A stretch of DNA of 64,000 nucleotides from Clostridioides sp. ES-S-0010-02 (lineage in GTDB: Bacteria; Bacillota; Clostridia; Peptostreptococcales; Peptostreptococcaceae). A model generated the notes under the pieces. It saw nothing but the letters and a program-made list of their open reading frames with translations. It did not search any database and was not told the origin of the DNA. Location: positions 1,667,317 through 1,731,316 of the forward strand of contig CP067345.1 of assembly GCA_020641055.1 (NCBI GenBank), written 5' to 3'. The position numbers were made by a program, and so were the translations under genes. Shown piece by piece: positions 18,925-27,262 of this stretch (its first letter is position 1; each line of letters starts with the position of its first letter).

Positions 18925-19977
18925 GTGAAAGCAGCAGTATTACATGGCACAAATGATATGAGATTTGAAGATATAGAAATAAAACCATGTGAAAGTGATG
19001 AGGTAAAAATAAAAGTTATGGCAGCAGGAATATGTGGGTCAGATCCTCCAAGAGTATTGAAACATTGGAAATATCCAGTTCCAGCTATACCAGGACATGA
19101 ATTTTCTGGAGTAATTGCAGAAGTTGGTAAGGATGTAAAAAATGTAAAAGTTGGAGATAGAGTAGTTGCGATTCCTTTTATACCTTGCAATGAGTGTGAA
19201 TATTGTAAGAGAGGGTTATTTTCATTATGTGATGACCATGGTATGTTAGGAGCTAAAACTTTTGGAGCTTTTGCAGAATATGCAAATATAAAAGCTACAA
19301 ATGTTTTACCAATAGGAGACATGGATTTTGAAGATGCCGCTATGATAGAACCACTTGCAGTTGCTATGCATGGAGTACTTAATATAGGTATCCAAGTTGG
19401 AGATACTGTAGCTGTAATGGGTAGTGGAACAATGGGTCAACTAGTAATACAAGGACTTAAGATAGCAGGAGCTGGAACAATTATAGCAGTTGATATATCT
19501 GATAATAAATTAAGAGAATCAAAAGAATTAGGTGCTGATATAATAATTAATGCTAAAGATGTAAACCCAGTAGAAAAAATAAAAGAACTTACTGGTGGAA
19601 AAGGTGTTGATATAGCACTTGAATGTGCAGGCTCTAAAATAACTCAAGAACAATGTTTACTTATAACTAAAAAGAAAAGTAAAATAGGATTTTTAGGAAT
19701 AGCATATTCAGATATAACTTTATCTGAAGAAGCATTTGAAAATATATTTAGAAAAGAACTAGAGTTAAAAGGTTTCTGGAATTCTTATTCTGCACCATTC
19801 CCAGGACAAGAGTGGACTAAAGGAATCACTCTAGTTAATGAAGGAAAAATAAAATTAAAAGAAATGGTATCTCATAGATTTTCACTTGAAGATACTTATA
19901 AAGCATTTGAAATGATAAGAGATAGAAAAGAAGAATTTAATAAGATATTAATTTTACCACAAGGGGTTGAAAAATAA
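18925..19977 (+). CDS. Zinc-dependent polyol-phosphate dehydrogenase, GatD-like
   Basis: This 350-residue medium-chain dehydrogenase has catalytic zinc ligands in GICGSD and GHEF, a structural zinc cluster CNECEYCKRGLFSLC, and the NAD site VMGSGTMGQL. GatD relatives oxidise galactitol 1-phosphate to tagatose 6-phosphate; others act on pentitol phosphates. It starts at GTG (18925), supported by GGAGGAG 6 nt upstream. Its stop abuts the next ATG, so the two dehydrogenases are translationally linked. The substrate is uncertain; see the pentitol inference in the findings. Confidence 0.85.
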   Translation: MKAAVLHGTNDMRFEDIEIKPCESDEVKIKVMAAGICGSDPPRVLKHWKYPVPAIPGHEFSGVIAEVGKDVKNVKVGDRVVAIPFIPCNECEYCKRGLFSLCDDHGMLGAKTFGAFAEYANIKATNVLPIGDMDFEDAAMIEPLAVAMHGVLNIGIQVGDTVAVMGSGTMGQLVIQGLKIAGAGTIIAVDISDNKLRESKELGADIIINAKDVNPVEKIKELTGGKGVDIALECAGSKITQEQCLLITKKKSKIGFLGIAYSDITLSEEAFENIFRKELELKGFWNSYSAPFPGQEWTKGITLVNEGKIKLKEMVSHRFSLEDTYKAFEMIRDRKEEFNKILILPQGVEK

Positions 19978-21009
19978 ATGAAGGCAGTAGTTAAAACTAA
20001 ACCAGGTTATGATAATGTAGAAGTATTAGAGGTAGAAGAGCCAAAAGCTACAGGAGATAAAGTTAAAATAAAAGTAGAATACAGTGGTATATGTGGTTCA
20101 GATATACATTCATTTAAAGGGGAGTATGCAAATATAAAAGCTCCAGTAACTTTAGGTCATGAATTTTCTGGAATTGTCGTAGAAATTGGTGAAGATGTTA
20201 AAAATATAAAAGTAGGAGATAGAGTTACATCAGAAACTACTTTTGCAACTTGTGAAAAATGTATATATTGTGCAACTAAAGACTACAATTTATGCCCAAC
20301 TAGAAAAGGTATTGGTACTCAAGCAGATGGAAGTTTTGCTGAATATGTATTATCAAGAGAGGAAAGCATACATGTACTTCCTGAAAATGTATCTTTATTA
20401 TCAGCAGCTCTTACAGAGCCACTAGCTTGTTGTGTTCATGCAGCTCTTGAAAAAACTACTATAGAAAGTGATGATACAGTATTAATAATAGGACCAGGGC
20501 CAATAGGTTTACTATTAGCTCAAGTTGTTAAATCTCAAGGTGCTACAGTTATAATGTCTGGTGTTACAAAAGATAAAGAAAGATTAGAAATAGCTAAAAA
20601 TCTTGGAGTAGATAGAACTGTAAACGTAATGGAAGAAAGTCTAGCAGATGTAGTAAATGAAATGACTGATGGAAATGGAGTAAATAAAGGATTTGATTGT
20701 TCTGGATTTATGCCAGCAGTTAATGAAGCTTTAAGATTACTTAGAAAGAAAGGAACTTTCGTACAAGTTGGGATATTTGCCAAAAAACTAAATGAAATGG
20801 ATCAAGAAGCAATAATTCAAAGAGAGTTACAATATATTGGAAGTAGATCACAAAAACCAAGTTCTTGGATTATAGCATTAGATTTAATGGCTAGTGGAAA
20901 AGTAAATACAGAAGCATTAGTTACAAGAACTGTTGGTTTAGACGAATTTAAAGAGGGTATTACAGCCTTAATGAACGGAGAAGAAATAAAAGTTGCAGTA
21001 AAATCTTAA
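19978..21009 (+). CDS. Zinc-dependent alcohol/polyol dehydrogenase (sorbitol dehydrogenase-like)
   Basis: This 343-residue medium-chain dehydrogenase is a distant paralogue of the preceding gene. Zinc-site motifs are GICGSDIHSF and GHEF. The structural zinc cluster (CEKCIYCATKDYNLC) and the cofactor motif IIGPGPIGLL are present. The ATG directly follows the previous stop. Two different dehydrogenases in one operon suggest either two related polyol phosphates or sequential epimerisation through a keto intermediate. The exact substrate is unknown. Confidence 0.85.
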   Translation: MKAVVKTKPGYDNVEVLEVEEPKATGDKVKIKVEYSGICGSDIHSFKGEYANIKAPVTLGHEFSGIVVEIGEDVKNIKVGDRVTSETTFATCEKCIYCATKDYNLCPTRKGIGTQADGSFAEYVLSREESIHVLPENVSLLSAALTEPLACCVHAALEKTTIESDDTVLIIGPGPIGLLLAQVVKSQGATVIMSGVTKDKERLEIAKNLGVDRTVNVMEESLADVVNEMTDGNGVNKGFDCSGFMPAVNEALRLLRKKGTFVQVGIFAKKLNEMDQEAIIQRELQYIGSRSQKPSSWIIALDLMASGKVNTEALVTRTVGLDEFKEGITALMNGEEIKVAVKS

Positions 21010-21100
21010 AAAAACATTTGTATTATTTTAAAAAAAATTGTAAAATCTACTGTAGGATAAGAAAATGTAAGGTCTTAAAAAATAACAGGAGGAAAAAAGT

Positions 21101-21913
21101 ATGAGCACTCTTAGAGATCATTCTAATAATATTAGAAAAAACATAATAAAAATGGTTGCAGAAGCTAAAAGCGGGCATCCAGGTGGTTCATTATCAATAG
21201 CTGACATGTTAACAGTGTTATATTTTGATAAAATGAACATATGTGTAGAAAATCCAAAAATGGATGATAGAGATAGATTTGTTCTATCAAAAGGTCATGC
21301 AGCACCAGCTTTATATGCTACATTAGCAGAAAAAGGATTTTTCCCAGAAGAAGAATTATTGACACTTAGAAAGTTTGGTTCTAAGTTACAAGGACATCCA
21401 GACATGAAAAAAGTAGCAGGAGTAGATATGTCTACTGGTTCTCTTGGACAAGGTTTATCTGCTGCAAATGGTATGGCACTAGCTGGTAAATTAGATAATA
21501 AAGACTATACAGTGTATACTATATTAGGTGATGGAGAAATCCAAGAAGGTCAAATATGGGAAGCTGCAATGACAGCATCACATTATAAATTAGACAACTT
21601 AATTGCATTTGTTGACTTAAATGGATTACAAATAGATGGTTCTAATGAAGAGGTAATGAATGTTAGTCCAGTAGATGACAAATTTAAATCTTTTGGATGG
21701 AATGTAATAGTAATAAATGGACATTGTTTTGATGAAATAGGAAATGCAATAGATGAAGCTAAAAAAGTTACAGGAAAACCAACAGTAATAATAGCTAAAA
21801 CTGTAAAAGGTAAAGGTGTTTCATTTATGGAAAATAATGCTGCATGGCATGGAACAGCTCCAAATGCAGAACAAGCAGAACAAGCATTGAAAGATTTAGA
21901 AGGAGGTCTATAG
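21101..21913 (+). CDS. Transketolase, N-terminal (TPP-binding) subunit, locus 1
   Basis: Two-subunit transketolases are common in Clostridia. This 270-residue half carries [10 protein letters not shown], the [15 protein letters not shown] segment, and the TPP/Mg site [13 protein letters not shown]. It moves two-carbon units between sugar phosphates together with the C-terminal half encoded 2 bp downstream. AGGAGG precedes the ATG. From about 21379 the gene is nearly identical at DNA level to the locus 2 copy, whereas the first ~93 codons are clearly diverged. Confidence 0.95.
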   Translation: MSTLRDHSNNIRKNIIKMVAEAKSGHPGGSLSIADMLTVLYFDKMNICVENPKMDDRDRFVLSKGHAAPALYATLAEKGFFPEEELLTLRKFGSKLQGHPDMKKVAGVDMSTGSLGQGLSAANGMALAGKLDNKDYTVYTILGDGEIQEGQIWEAAMTASHYKLDNLIAFVDLNGLQIDGSNEEVMNVSPVDDKFKSFGWNVIVINGHCFDEIGNAIDEAKKVTGKPTVIIAKTVKGKGVSFMENNAAWHGTAPNAEQAEQALKDLEGGL

Positions 21914-22313
21914 GAATGGGAATAGCAACTAGAGAAGCTTACGGACAAGTGTTAAAAGAACTTGCAGAAAATAAAGATATAGTAGTATTGGATGCAGACT
22001 TAGGAAAAGCTACAAAAAGTATATCATTTAAAGAAGTTGCTCCAGATAGATTTTTTGATATGGGGATAGCAGAAGGTGACATGATTGGTACAGCAGCAGG
22101 TCTTGCTACTTGTGGAAAAATACCTTTTGCAAGTACTTTTGCAATATTTGCAGCAGGTAGAGGCTATGAGCAAATAAGAAACTCTGTAGCATATCCAAAC
22201 TTAAATGTTAAAATAGCAGCTACTCATGCAGGAGTAACAGTAGGAGAAGATGGAGGAAGCCATCAAGCTATAGAAGATATATCTTTAATGAGAGGTATAC
22301 CAAATATGGTTGT
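21379..22313 (+). repeat. Near-identical transketolase block, copy 1
   Basis: This stretch matches 58720-59654 at a constant offset of 37341 bp with only scattered differences. It spans the 3' two thirds of the N-subunit gene and the 5' ~400 bp of the C-subunit gene. Identity falls abruptly at both ends. Confidence 0.9.
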
Positions 22314-22836
22314 GTTAAATCCAGCAGATGCTTTAGAAGCAAGACAAGCAATATTTGCATCTATTGATTATAATGGACCTGTATATATAAGATTAGGTAG
22401 AGCTGCAACTCCAGATGTAAACAGTGAAAACTATAAATTTGAAATAGGAAAAGGAACTGTTTTAAGAGAAGGTTCTGATATAACAGTGATAGCTACAGGA
22501 ATAATGGTAGCAAAAGCATTAGAAGCAGCAGAAGAACTTGCTAAAGAAGGTATAAATGTAGAAGTTGTTAATATATCTACAATAAAACCTTTAGATGAAA
22601 CATTAATAAAAGAAAGTGCTAAGAAAACTGGAAAAGTAGTTACAGCAGAAGAGCATAGTATAATTGGTGGTTTAGGTTCAGCTGTATGTGAAGCTTTAGC
22701 AGAAACTAAAGATGTAGTAGTTAGAAGAATTGGTGTTAAGGATGTATTTGGTCAATCAGGTACACCAGCAGACTTATTAAAACATTATGGATTAACTACT
22801 GAAGATATAGTAAAAAATATAAAAGAATTATTATAG
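21916..22836 (+). CDS. Transketolase, C-terminal subunit, locus 1
   Basis: This 306-residue partner of the preceding gene contains the pyrimidine-binding and C-terminal domains (VLDADLGKATKS, FDMGIAEGDMIGTAAGLA, THAGVTVGEDGGSHQ). The start is the ATG at 21916, 2 bp after the preceding stop. Its AGGAGG site lies inside the end of the N-subunit gene, so translation is coupled. A longer in-frame extension upstream overlaps the N-subunit gene and is not expected to be used. Sequence up to about 22313 is shared with locus 2 and the remaining C-terminal ~170 residues are diverged. Confidence 0.94.
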   Translation: MGIATREAYGQVLKELAENKDIVVLDADLGKATKSISFKEVAPDRFFDMGIAEGDMIGTAAGLATCGKIPFASTFAIFAAGRGYEQIRNSVAYPNLNVKIAATHAGVTVGEDGGSHQAIEDISLMRGIPNMVVLNPADALEARQAIFASIDYNGPVYIRLGRAATPDVNSENYKFEIGKGTVLREGSDITVIATGIMVAKALEAAEELAKEGINVEVVNISTIKPLDETLIKESAKKTGKVVTAEEHSIIGGLGSAVCEALAETKDVVVRRIGVKDVFGQSGTPADLLKHYGLTTEDIVKNIKELL

Positions 22837-22881
22837 ATGTAAATATCATTGAATAATAAATTGGTTTGATATAAATCAATT

Positions 22882-22935
22882 AAAGCTGTCTTAAAAATAG
22901 AAAGAAATTTCTACAATGGGACAGCTTTATTTTTA
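22882..22935 (+). terminator. Terminator-like hairpin between transketolase and rpiB
   Basis: AAAGCTGTC (22882-22890) pairs with GACAGCTTT (22920-22928), with an inner TAGAAA/TTTCTA hairpin, followed by ATTTTTA. It is probably a partial terminator inside the locus. Confidence 0.75.
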
Positions 22936-22975
22936 CGATAATTATAAAATTTTATATAAAGAGGGGTGCTTTTTA

Positions 22976-23422
22976 ATGAAAATATCTATTGGATGTGACC
23001 ATGGTGGTTACGAGTTAAAGGAATTTATAAAAGAAAACTTAATAAATAAAGGTATAGAAGTTGAAGATGTAGGAACAACTTCAAAAGAAAGTGTAGATTT
23101 TCCAATATATGCAAAAAAAGTAAGTCAAAATGTTCAAAGTAAAAAATCAGATTTAGGTATACTTTGTTGTGGTACAGGAATAGGCATGTCTATTGCTGCA
23201 AATAAATTTAAAGGAATTAGAGCAGCAGTTGTGTCAGATTGTTTTTCAGCTAAAGCCACGAGAGAACACAATAATACAAATGTACTTTGTTTAGGGGAAA
23301 GAGTTATTGGAAAAGGATTAGCAATGAGAATTGTTGAAGAATGGTTAAATTCAAGTTATAATGGAGAAAGACATACAAGAAGATTACAAATGATTGATGA
23401 TATAGAAAATGAAAACTTATAA
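22976..23422 (+). CDS. rpiB: Ribose-5-phosphate isomerase B (RpiB/LacAB family)
   Basis: This 148-residue enzyme interconverts ribose 5-phosphate and ribulose 5-phosphate. SIGCDHGGYELK and the LGILCCGTGIGMSIAANK motif with the catalytic cysteine region are intact, as is the anion-site NVLCLGERV. I start at the ATG at 22976 because GAGGGGTG lies just before it; the longer frame from 22916 reads through the upstream terminator and lacks a ribosome site. Some family members (LacA/B) isomerise galactose 6-phosphate, so a hexose role is not excluded. Confidence 0.9.
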   Translation: MKISIGCDHGGYELKEFIKENLINKGIEVEDVGTTSKESVDFPIYAKKVSQNVQSKKSDLGILCCGTGIGMSIAANKFKGIRAAVVSDCFSAKATREHNNTNVLCLGERVIGKGLAMRIVEEWLNSSYNGERHTRRLQMIDDIENENL

Positions 23423-23454
23423 ATAATGAAAATTTATATCTAAGGAGGAGAGTT

Positions 23455-24120
23455 ATGTCTATTATTTGTGCTTCAATAATGTGTGCAGACCAAATGAATT
23501 TAAAAAAAGAACTAGAATCTCTTGAAGAAGCTGATGTAAAATTGCTTCACTGTGATGTTATGGATGGAATATTTGTCAAAAACTTAGCTATGGGACCAGA
23601 ACTATTAAAATCAATAAGTGAAAATACAACTATACCTTTAGATATTCATTTAGCTACAGAAACTCCAAATAAGTATATTGATATGATGTCTTATATAAAA
23701 CCAAAGTATATTTCTTTTCATGTGGAATCAAGCACAGATGTAAAAGCTGATATACAAAAGTTGAGAGAATATGGAATAGGGCCAGTATTAGCGATAAGTC
23801 CTCAAACTAGTGTAGATAAAATAGAAGAATATATAGGTTTAGTTGAGGGTATCTTAGTAATGACAGTAAATCCAGGATTTGCAGGTCAAAAATTTAATCT
23901 ATCTGTTTTAGATAAGTTAGATAAGCTTACGGAGATATTAAAAGATTATGATAATCCTCCATTTATAGAAGTTGATGGAAATATAAATAAAGAGACCATT
24001 AGACTTATGAGTGGCAAAAAAGTCGATATATATGTTGTAGGTACTTCAGCTTTATTTAATGATAAGCCTCCAATTTCATATAAAGAGAAGATAAAAGAAT
24101 TAAAAGAAAGTATAAAATAG
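23455..24120 (+). CDS. rpe: Ribulose-phosphate 3-epimerase
   Basis: This 221-residue (beta/alpha)8 enzyme interconverts ribulose 5-phosphate and xylulose 5-phosphate. LLHCDVMDGIFV and MTVNPGFAGQKF carry metal and catalytic residues, and FIEVDGNIN the second aspartate. Some relatives are allulose-6-phosphate epimerases, so the hexose alternative exists. AGGAGGAG precedes the ATG. It lies 32 bp after rpiB in the same orientation, giving the locus Rpi, Rpe and transketolase. Confidence 0.88.
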   Translation: MSIICASIMCADQMNLKKELESLEEADVKLLHCDVMDGIFVKNLAMGPELLKSISENTTIPLDIHLATETPNKYIDMMSYIKPKYISFHVESSTDVKADIQKLREYGIGPVLAISPQTSVDKIEEYIGLVEGILVMTVNPGFAGQKFNLSVLDKLDKLTEILKDYDNPPFIEVDGNINKETIRLMSGKKVDIYVVGTSALFNDKPPISYKEKIKELKESIK

Positions 24121-24227
24121 TTAATAATAAAATTATAAAATATGCATATTTAAATAATGTAAACTTTAAATAAGTTAGGAATTTTATAATCTTTAATAAA
24201 AATTTTAATTGAGTAAGGAGAATGTTT

Positions 24228-25730
24228 ATGGGTGACATATACAAGCTGCAAAATGGAACAGATATTAGAGGAATAGCATATAAAAATGATTCTAAGGAAG
24301 TTAATTTAACTGTAGAAGAAGTAAAAAAAATAGCTAAAGCATTTCATATTTGGTTAAAAGAAAAAACTAAAAAAGATAAAGTAACTGTTGCAATAGGAAC
24401 TGATTCTAGAATAACAGGGAGTCAATTTAGAAATACTGTTATTGAAACTTTGATTAATGATAATTGTGATGTAATTGATTGTGAGATTGCTACAACACCA
24501 GCAATGTTTATGACAACTATCATGGATGGATACCACTCTGATGGCTCAATTATGATTACAGCTAGCCATTTACCTTATTACTATAATGGGTTAAAGTTTT
24601 TTACAGAAAATGGTGGTCTAGAAAAAACAGATATAAAAGAAATGTTAGATATAGCTGTTAAAAATGATAGTGTACAGTCTGAAGGAGTAGACAAAAAAGG
24701 AACAGCTGTAGTAAAAAATTTAATAGAAGATTATTCTAATTTATTGATAGATAAAATTAGAACAGGTGTAAATTCAAGTAAAAACTATGAAAAGCCTTTT
24801 TCTGGACTTAAAATACTAGTTGATGCAGGAAATGGAGCTGGAGGGTTCTTTGCTGAAAAAGTTTTACACATACTGGGAGCAGATACAACAGGTAGTCAGT
24901 TTTTGAACCCAGACGGTATGTTTCCAAATCATATACCAAATCCTGAGAATAAAGAAGCAATGGAAAGCATCTGTAAAGCCGTATTAGATAATAAGAGTGA
25001 TTTAGGAATAATATTTGATACAGATGTAGATAGAGCTGCTATTGTAGGTAAAAATGGGAAACCAATAAATAAAAATGCTCTTATAGCTGTTATATCATCA
25101 ATAATATTAGAAGAACATCCAAATACAGCCATAGTAACTGATTCTATTACTTCAGAAGGTCTTGCTAAATTCATAAGTGAATTAGGAGGAAGACATCATA
25201 GATTTAAAAGAGGATATAAAAATGTAATAAATGAAGCTATAAGATTAAATAGTGAAGATGAAGAGTGCCATTTAGCTATAGAGACATCTGGACATGCTGC
25301 TCTAAAAGAAAATTATTTTTTAGACGATGGAGCATATTTAATAGCTAAAATTTTAATAAAAGTTGCAAAACTGTCTTTAGAGGGAAAAACTATAGAAGAA
25401 TTGATAGAAAACCTTGAAGAAGCAAAGGAAGAAAAAGAAGTTAGAATAGGAATCAATAAAGAAGATTTTAGACCATATGCAGAAGGTATACTAAAAGAAT
25501 TAGATTCTCATGTTAATAATGTTGATGGATGGTCTGTTGCACCAAATAACTTTGAAGGTATAAGAGTCAATTGTAATGAAGCAAATGGAGATGGTTGGTT
25601 TTTACTTAGAATATCATTACATGAGCCATTGTTAGCTTTAAATATTGAATCAAATAAAGTTGGTGGAGCAGAAGAAATTTACTCTGAATTAAAACTTTTC
25701 CTAGAAAAATATGACTTAAAAGGTCTTTAG
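24228..25730 (+). CDS. Phosphoglucomutase/phosphomannomutase family protein
   Basis: This alpha-D-phosphohexomutase superfamily member has 500 residues from the ATG at 24228. The upstream ATG at 24222 is only 1 nt from the TAAGGAG site, so 24228 is preferred. The phosphoserine loop is TASHLPYYYNG (usual TASHNP with Asn replaced by Leu), the metal loop is DTDVDRAAIV and the sugar loop is ETSGHAALKEN. It interconverts 1- and 6-phosphates of hexoses or 1- and 5-phosphates of pentoses. The latter would fit the pentose theme of the operon but is inference. It is the last gene before a perfect inverted repeat. Confidence 0.85.
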   Translation: MGDIYKLQNGTDIRGIAYKNDSKEVNLTVEEVKKIAKAFHIWLKEKTKKDKVTVAIGTDSRITGSQFRNTVIETLINDNCDVIDCEIATTPAMFMTTIMDGYHSDGSIMITASHLPYYYNGLKFFTENGGLEKTDIKEMLDIAVKNDSVQSEGVDKKGTAVVKNLIEDYSNLLIDKIRTGVNSSKNYEKPFSGLKILVDAGNGAGGFFAEKVLHILGADTTGSQFLNPDGMFPNHIPNPENKEAMESICKAVLDNKSDLGIIFDTDVDRAAIVGKNGKPINKNALIAVISSIILEEHPNTAIVTDSITSEGLAKFISELGGRHHRFKRGYKNVINEAIRLNSEDEECHLAIETSGHAALKENYFLDDGAYLIAKILIKVAKLSLEGKTIEELIENLEEAKEEKEVRIGINKEDFRPYAEGILKELDSHVNNVDGWSVAPNNFEGIRVNCNEANGDGWFLLRISLHEPLLALNIESNKVGGAEEIYSELKLFLEKYDLKGL

Positions 25731-25776
25731 TGTTAATAAAAAACATATACTATATTAAAGAATGGATGTAAATTTA

Positions 25777-25817
25777 TACCTAAGATTACAAATATTACAA
25801 AATTGTAATCTTAGGTA
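25777..25817 (+). repeat. Perfect 15-bp inverted repeat after the mutase gene
   Basis: TACCTAAGATTACAA (25777-25791) is exactly complementary to 25803-25817 with an 11-nt loop. No T-run follows on either strand, so it is not a standard intrinsic terminator. It may stabilise the 3' end of the operon mRNA or bind a protein. Confidence 0.7.
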
Positions 25818-25978
25818 ACAGAGATGTAACTGATTATGGAAACTCTATGTGATATTATAAATACAGAGAGATGAAATACATGATGATTTATAGAGAAATA
25901 TAATTTAAAATGTATTAATATCGCACTAAAAGGTATAATCAAATAAATATGTAAATATAAACCCCAACATTTAGAAAG

Positions 25979-26001
25979 AGACCTCCAAGGAGGTTTTTTT
26001 C
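25979..26001 (+). terminator. Terminator in the leader region of the diguanylate cyclase gene
   Basis: GACCTC and GAGGT form a compact GC-rich hairpin followed by seven T residues. No ORF lies between 25731 and this site, so it ends either a small RNA or an attenuated leader. Confidence 0.8.
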
Positions 26002-26123
26002 TTGTTTACTTCTAAAAAAGCATAAAAAATATATTATGTATAGATATAAATTTTTTTCTTTAAACAAATACACAATGTCATGATATAATAACTTTATTAG
26101 AACGATAAGGGGATAATAATATT

Positions 26124-27119
26124 ATGTTTAAGAACAAATATGTTGAACGTGTTGAGCAGTTTATAAATGCATATTTTGTAGAGAGGGATGTGAAAAAATG
26201 TATGTCTTTTTTTCACAAAAATATATGTTGGATTGGTACTGGAAAGTTTGAAGTAGGGAATAGTATTGAAGAGGTAGAGTATTTATTAGAAGAGTATGTA
26301 AAACAATCACCAGATAGTTTTATTTTAGAAAAGTTATGGCTAGATAGTAAAGAATATTCAAAAAATTCACATACTGTATTTGGAGAGTATCTAGTTTGTA
26401 AGAAAACTAAAAAAGGCTATAATTTTCAAGTAGAAATAAGAATAACATACTTATGTGTTGAATATGAGGGAGAAATATTAATAAGTAGTGTTCATAATTC
26501 TGTTGCAAATGATTTACAAAAAATAGGTGAGTATTTTCCGATAAGTTTAATGGAAGCTGAAAATAATAGACTAGAGGCCATTATTAATGAAAAAACAAAA
26601 GAAATAGAAGAGCAAAGAGTTATGTTGTTAGAGGCAAACAGAAAACTTCAGCAACTGGCTATTACGGATGAATTAACTGGTTTATTAAATCAAAGAGCCA
26701 TTATGGGAAATATAAAATATACTGTTAAAGATAATTCTAAAAATTATGCAATAATGATAATCGACATAGATAATTTTAAACATGTAAATGATAATTATGG
26801 GCATCTAGTGGGAGATGAGGTTATAAGAGTGATGGCTTACATCATTCAATCATTTAAAGATTACTATCTATTTGCTGGTAGATATGGTGGAGATGAATTT
26901 ATTGTTTTGACAGAAAATATAGAAAAAGCAATTCATATTGAATCTAAAGTTCATAATAGTCTACTTAAATATAATTTTAAAGAACTTCAATATAAAATAA
27001 CTGTAAGCATTGGAATTTCTGAATGGATAGACTTTGATTCCTTTGAAGCATTTTTAAGCGAGGCAGATAAAAAATTATATAAAGCTAAAAAATCAGGAAA
27101 AAATAAGACTATATATTAG
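26124..27119 (+). CDS. Diguanylate cyclase with N-terminal NTF2/SnoaL-like domain
   Basis: The protein makes cyclic di-GMP from two GTP. The 331-residue soluble protein begins with an NTF2/SnoaL-like sensory domain (about 1-130, including KNICWIGTGKFEVG), then a coiled-coil linker (about 140-175) and a GGDEF domain with DNFKHVNDNYGH and an intact GRYGGDEF signature. The allosteric RxxD inhibitory motif just before GGDEF is absent, so product inhibition is not expected. The extended -10 TGATATAAT at 26081-26089 is a likely promoter. The N-terminal domain may sense a small metabolite, but its ligand is unknown. Confidence 0.88.
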   Translation: MFKNKYVERVEQFINAYFVERDVKKCMSFFHKNICWIGTGKFEVGNSIEEVEYLLEEYVKQSPDSFILEKLWLDSKEYSKNSHTVFGEYLVCKKTKKGYNFQVEIRITYLCVEYEGEILISSVHNSVANDLQKIGEYFPISLMEAENNRLEAIINEKTKEIEEQRVMLLEANRKLQQLAITDELTGLLNQRAIMGNIKYTVKDNSKNYAIMIIDIDNFKHVNDNYGHLVGDEVIRVMAYIIQSFKDYYLFAGRYGGDEFIVLTENIEKAIHIESKVHNSLLKYNFKELQYKITVSIGISEWIDFDSFEAFLSEADKKLYKAKKSGKNKTIY

Positions 27120-27174
27120 AGCAAGTATATAAAAATAAGTATATATGTATATTAAAAATAGTTTTATGATTTTA

Positions 27175-27252
27175 ATAAGGTTGTAAATTACAAGTTAACT
27201 ATTTATAGCATGTAATTTAAAATAAAAATTATTTTGCAATTTACAACCTTAT
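27175..27252. terminator. Convergent terminator between diguanylate cyclase and sensor kinase genes
   Basis: ATAAGGTTGTAAATT (27175-27189) is perfectly complementary to 27238-27252, with a structured 48-nt interior. It lies between converging genes and probably serves both strands. Confidence 0.65.
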
Positions 27253-27262
27253 ATATTTAATA

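Noticed and set aside
21844-21915. Longer N-terminus for the transketolase C-subunit (also 59185-59256)
   Set aside because: The extension reads the N-subunit gene in another frame and has no ribosome site; ATGs at 21916 and 59257 follow AGGAGG.
21583-21948. Minus-strand ORF of 121 codons (also at 58924-59289)
   Set aside because: It is the complement of the transketolase genes; it is conserved in both copies only because the underlying DNA is duplicated.
25777-25817. Intrinsic terminator after the mutase gene
   Set aside because: The inverted repeat is perfect but neither strand has a T-run after it, so I list it as a repeat only.
25731-26123. c-di-GMP riboswitch upstream of the diguanylate cyclase gene
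   Set aside because: The leader lacks the GACGCAAAGC-type core of class I and no class II fold was recognisable.
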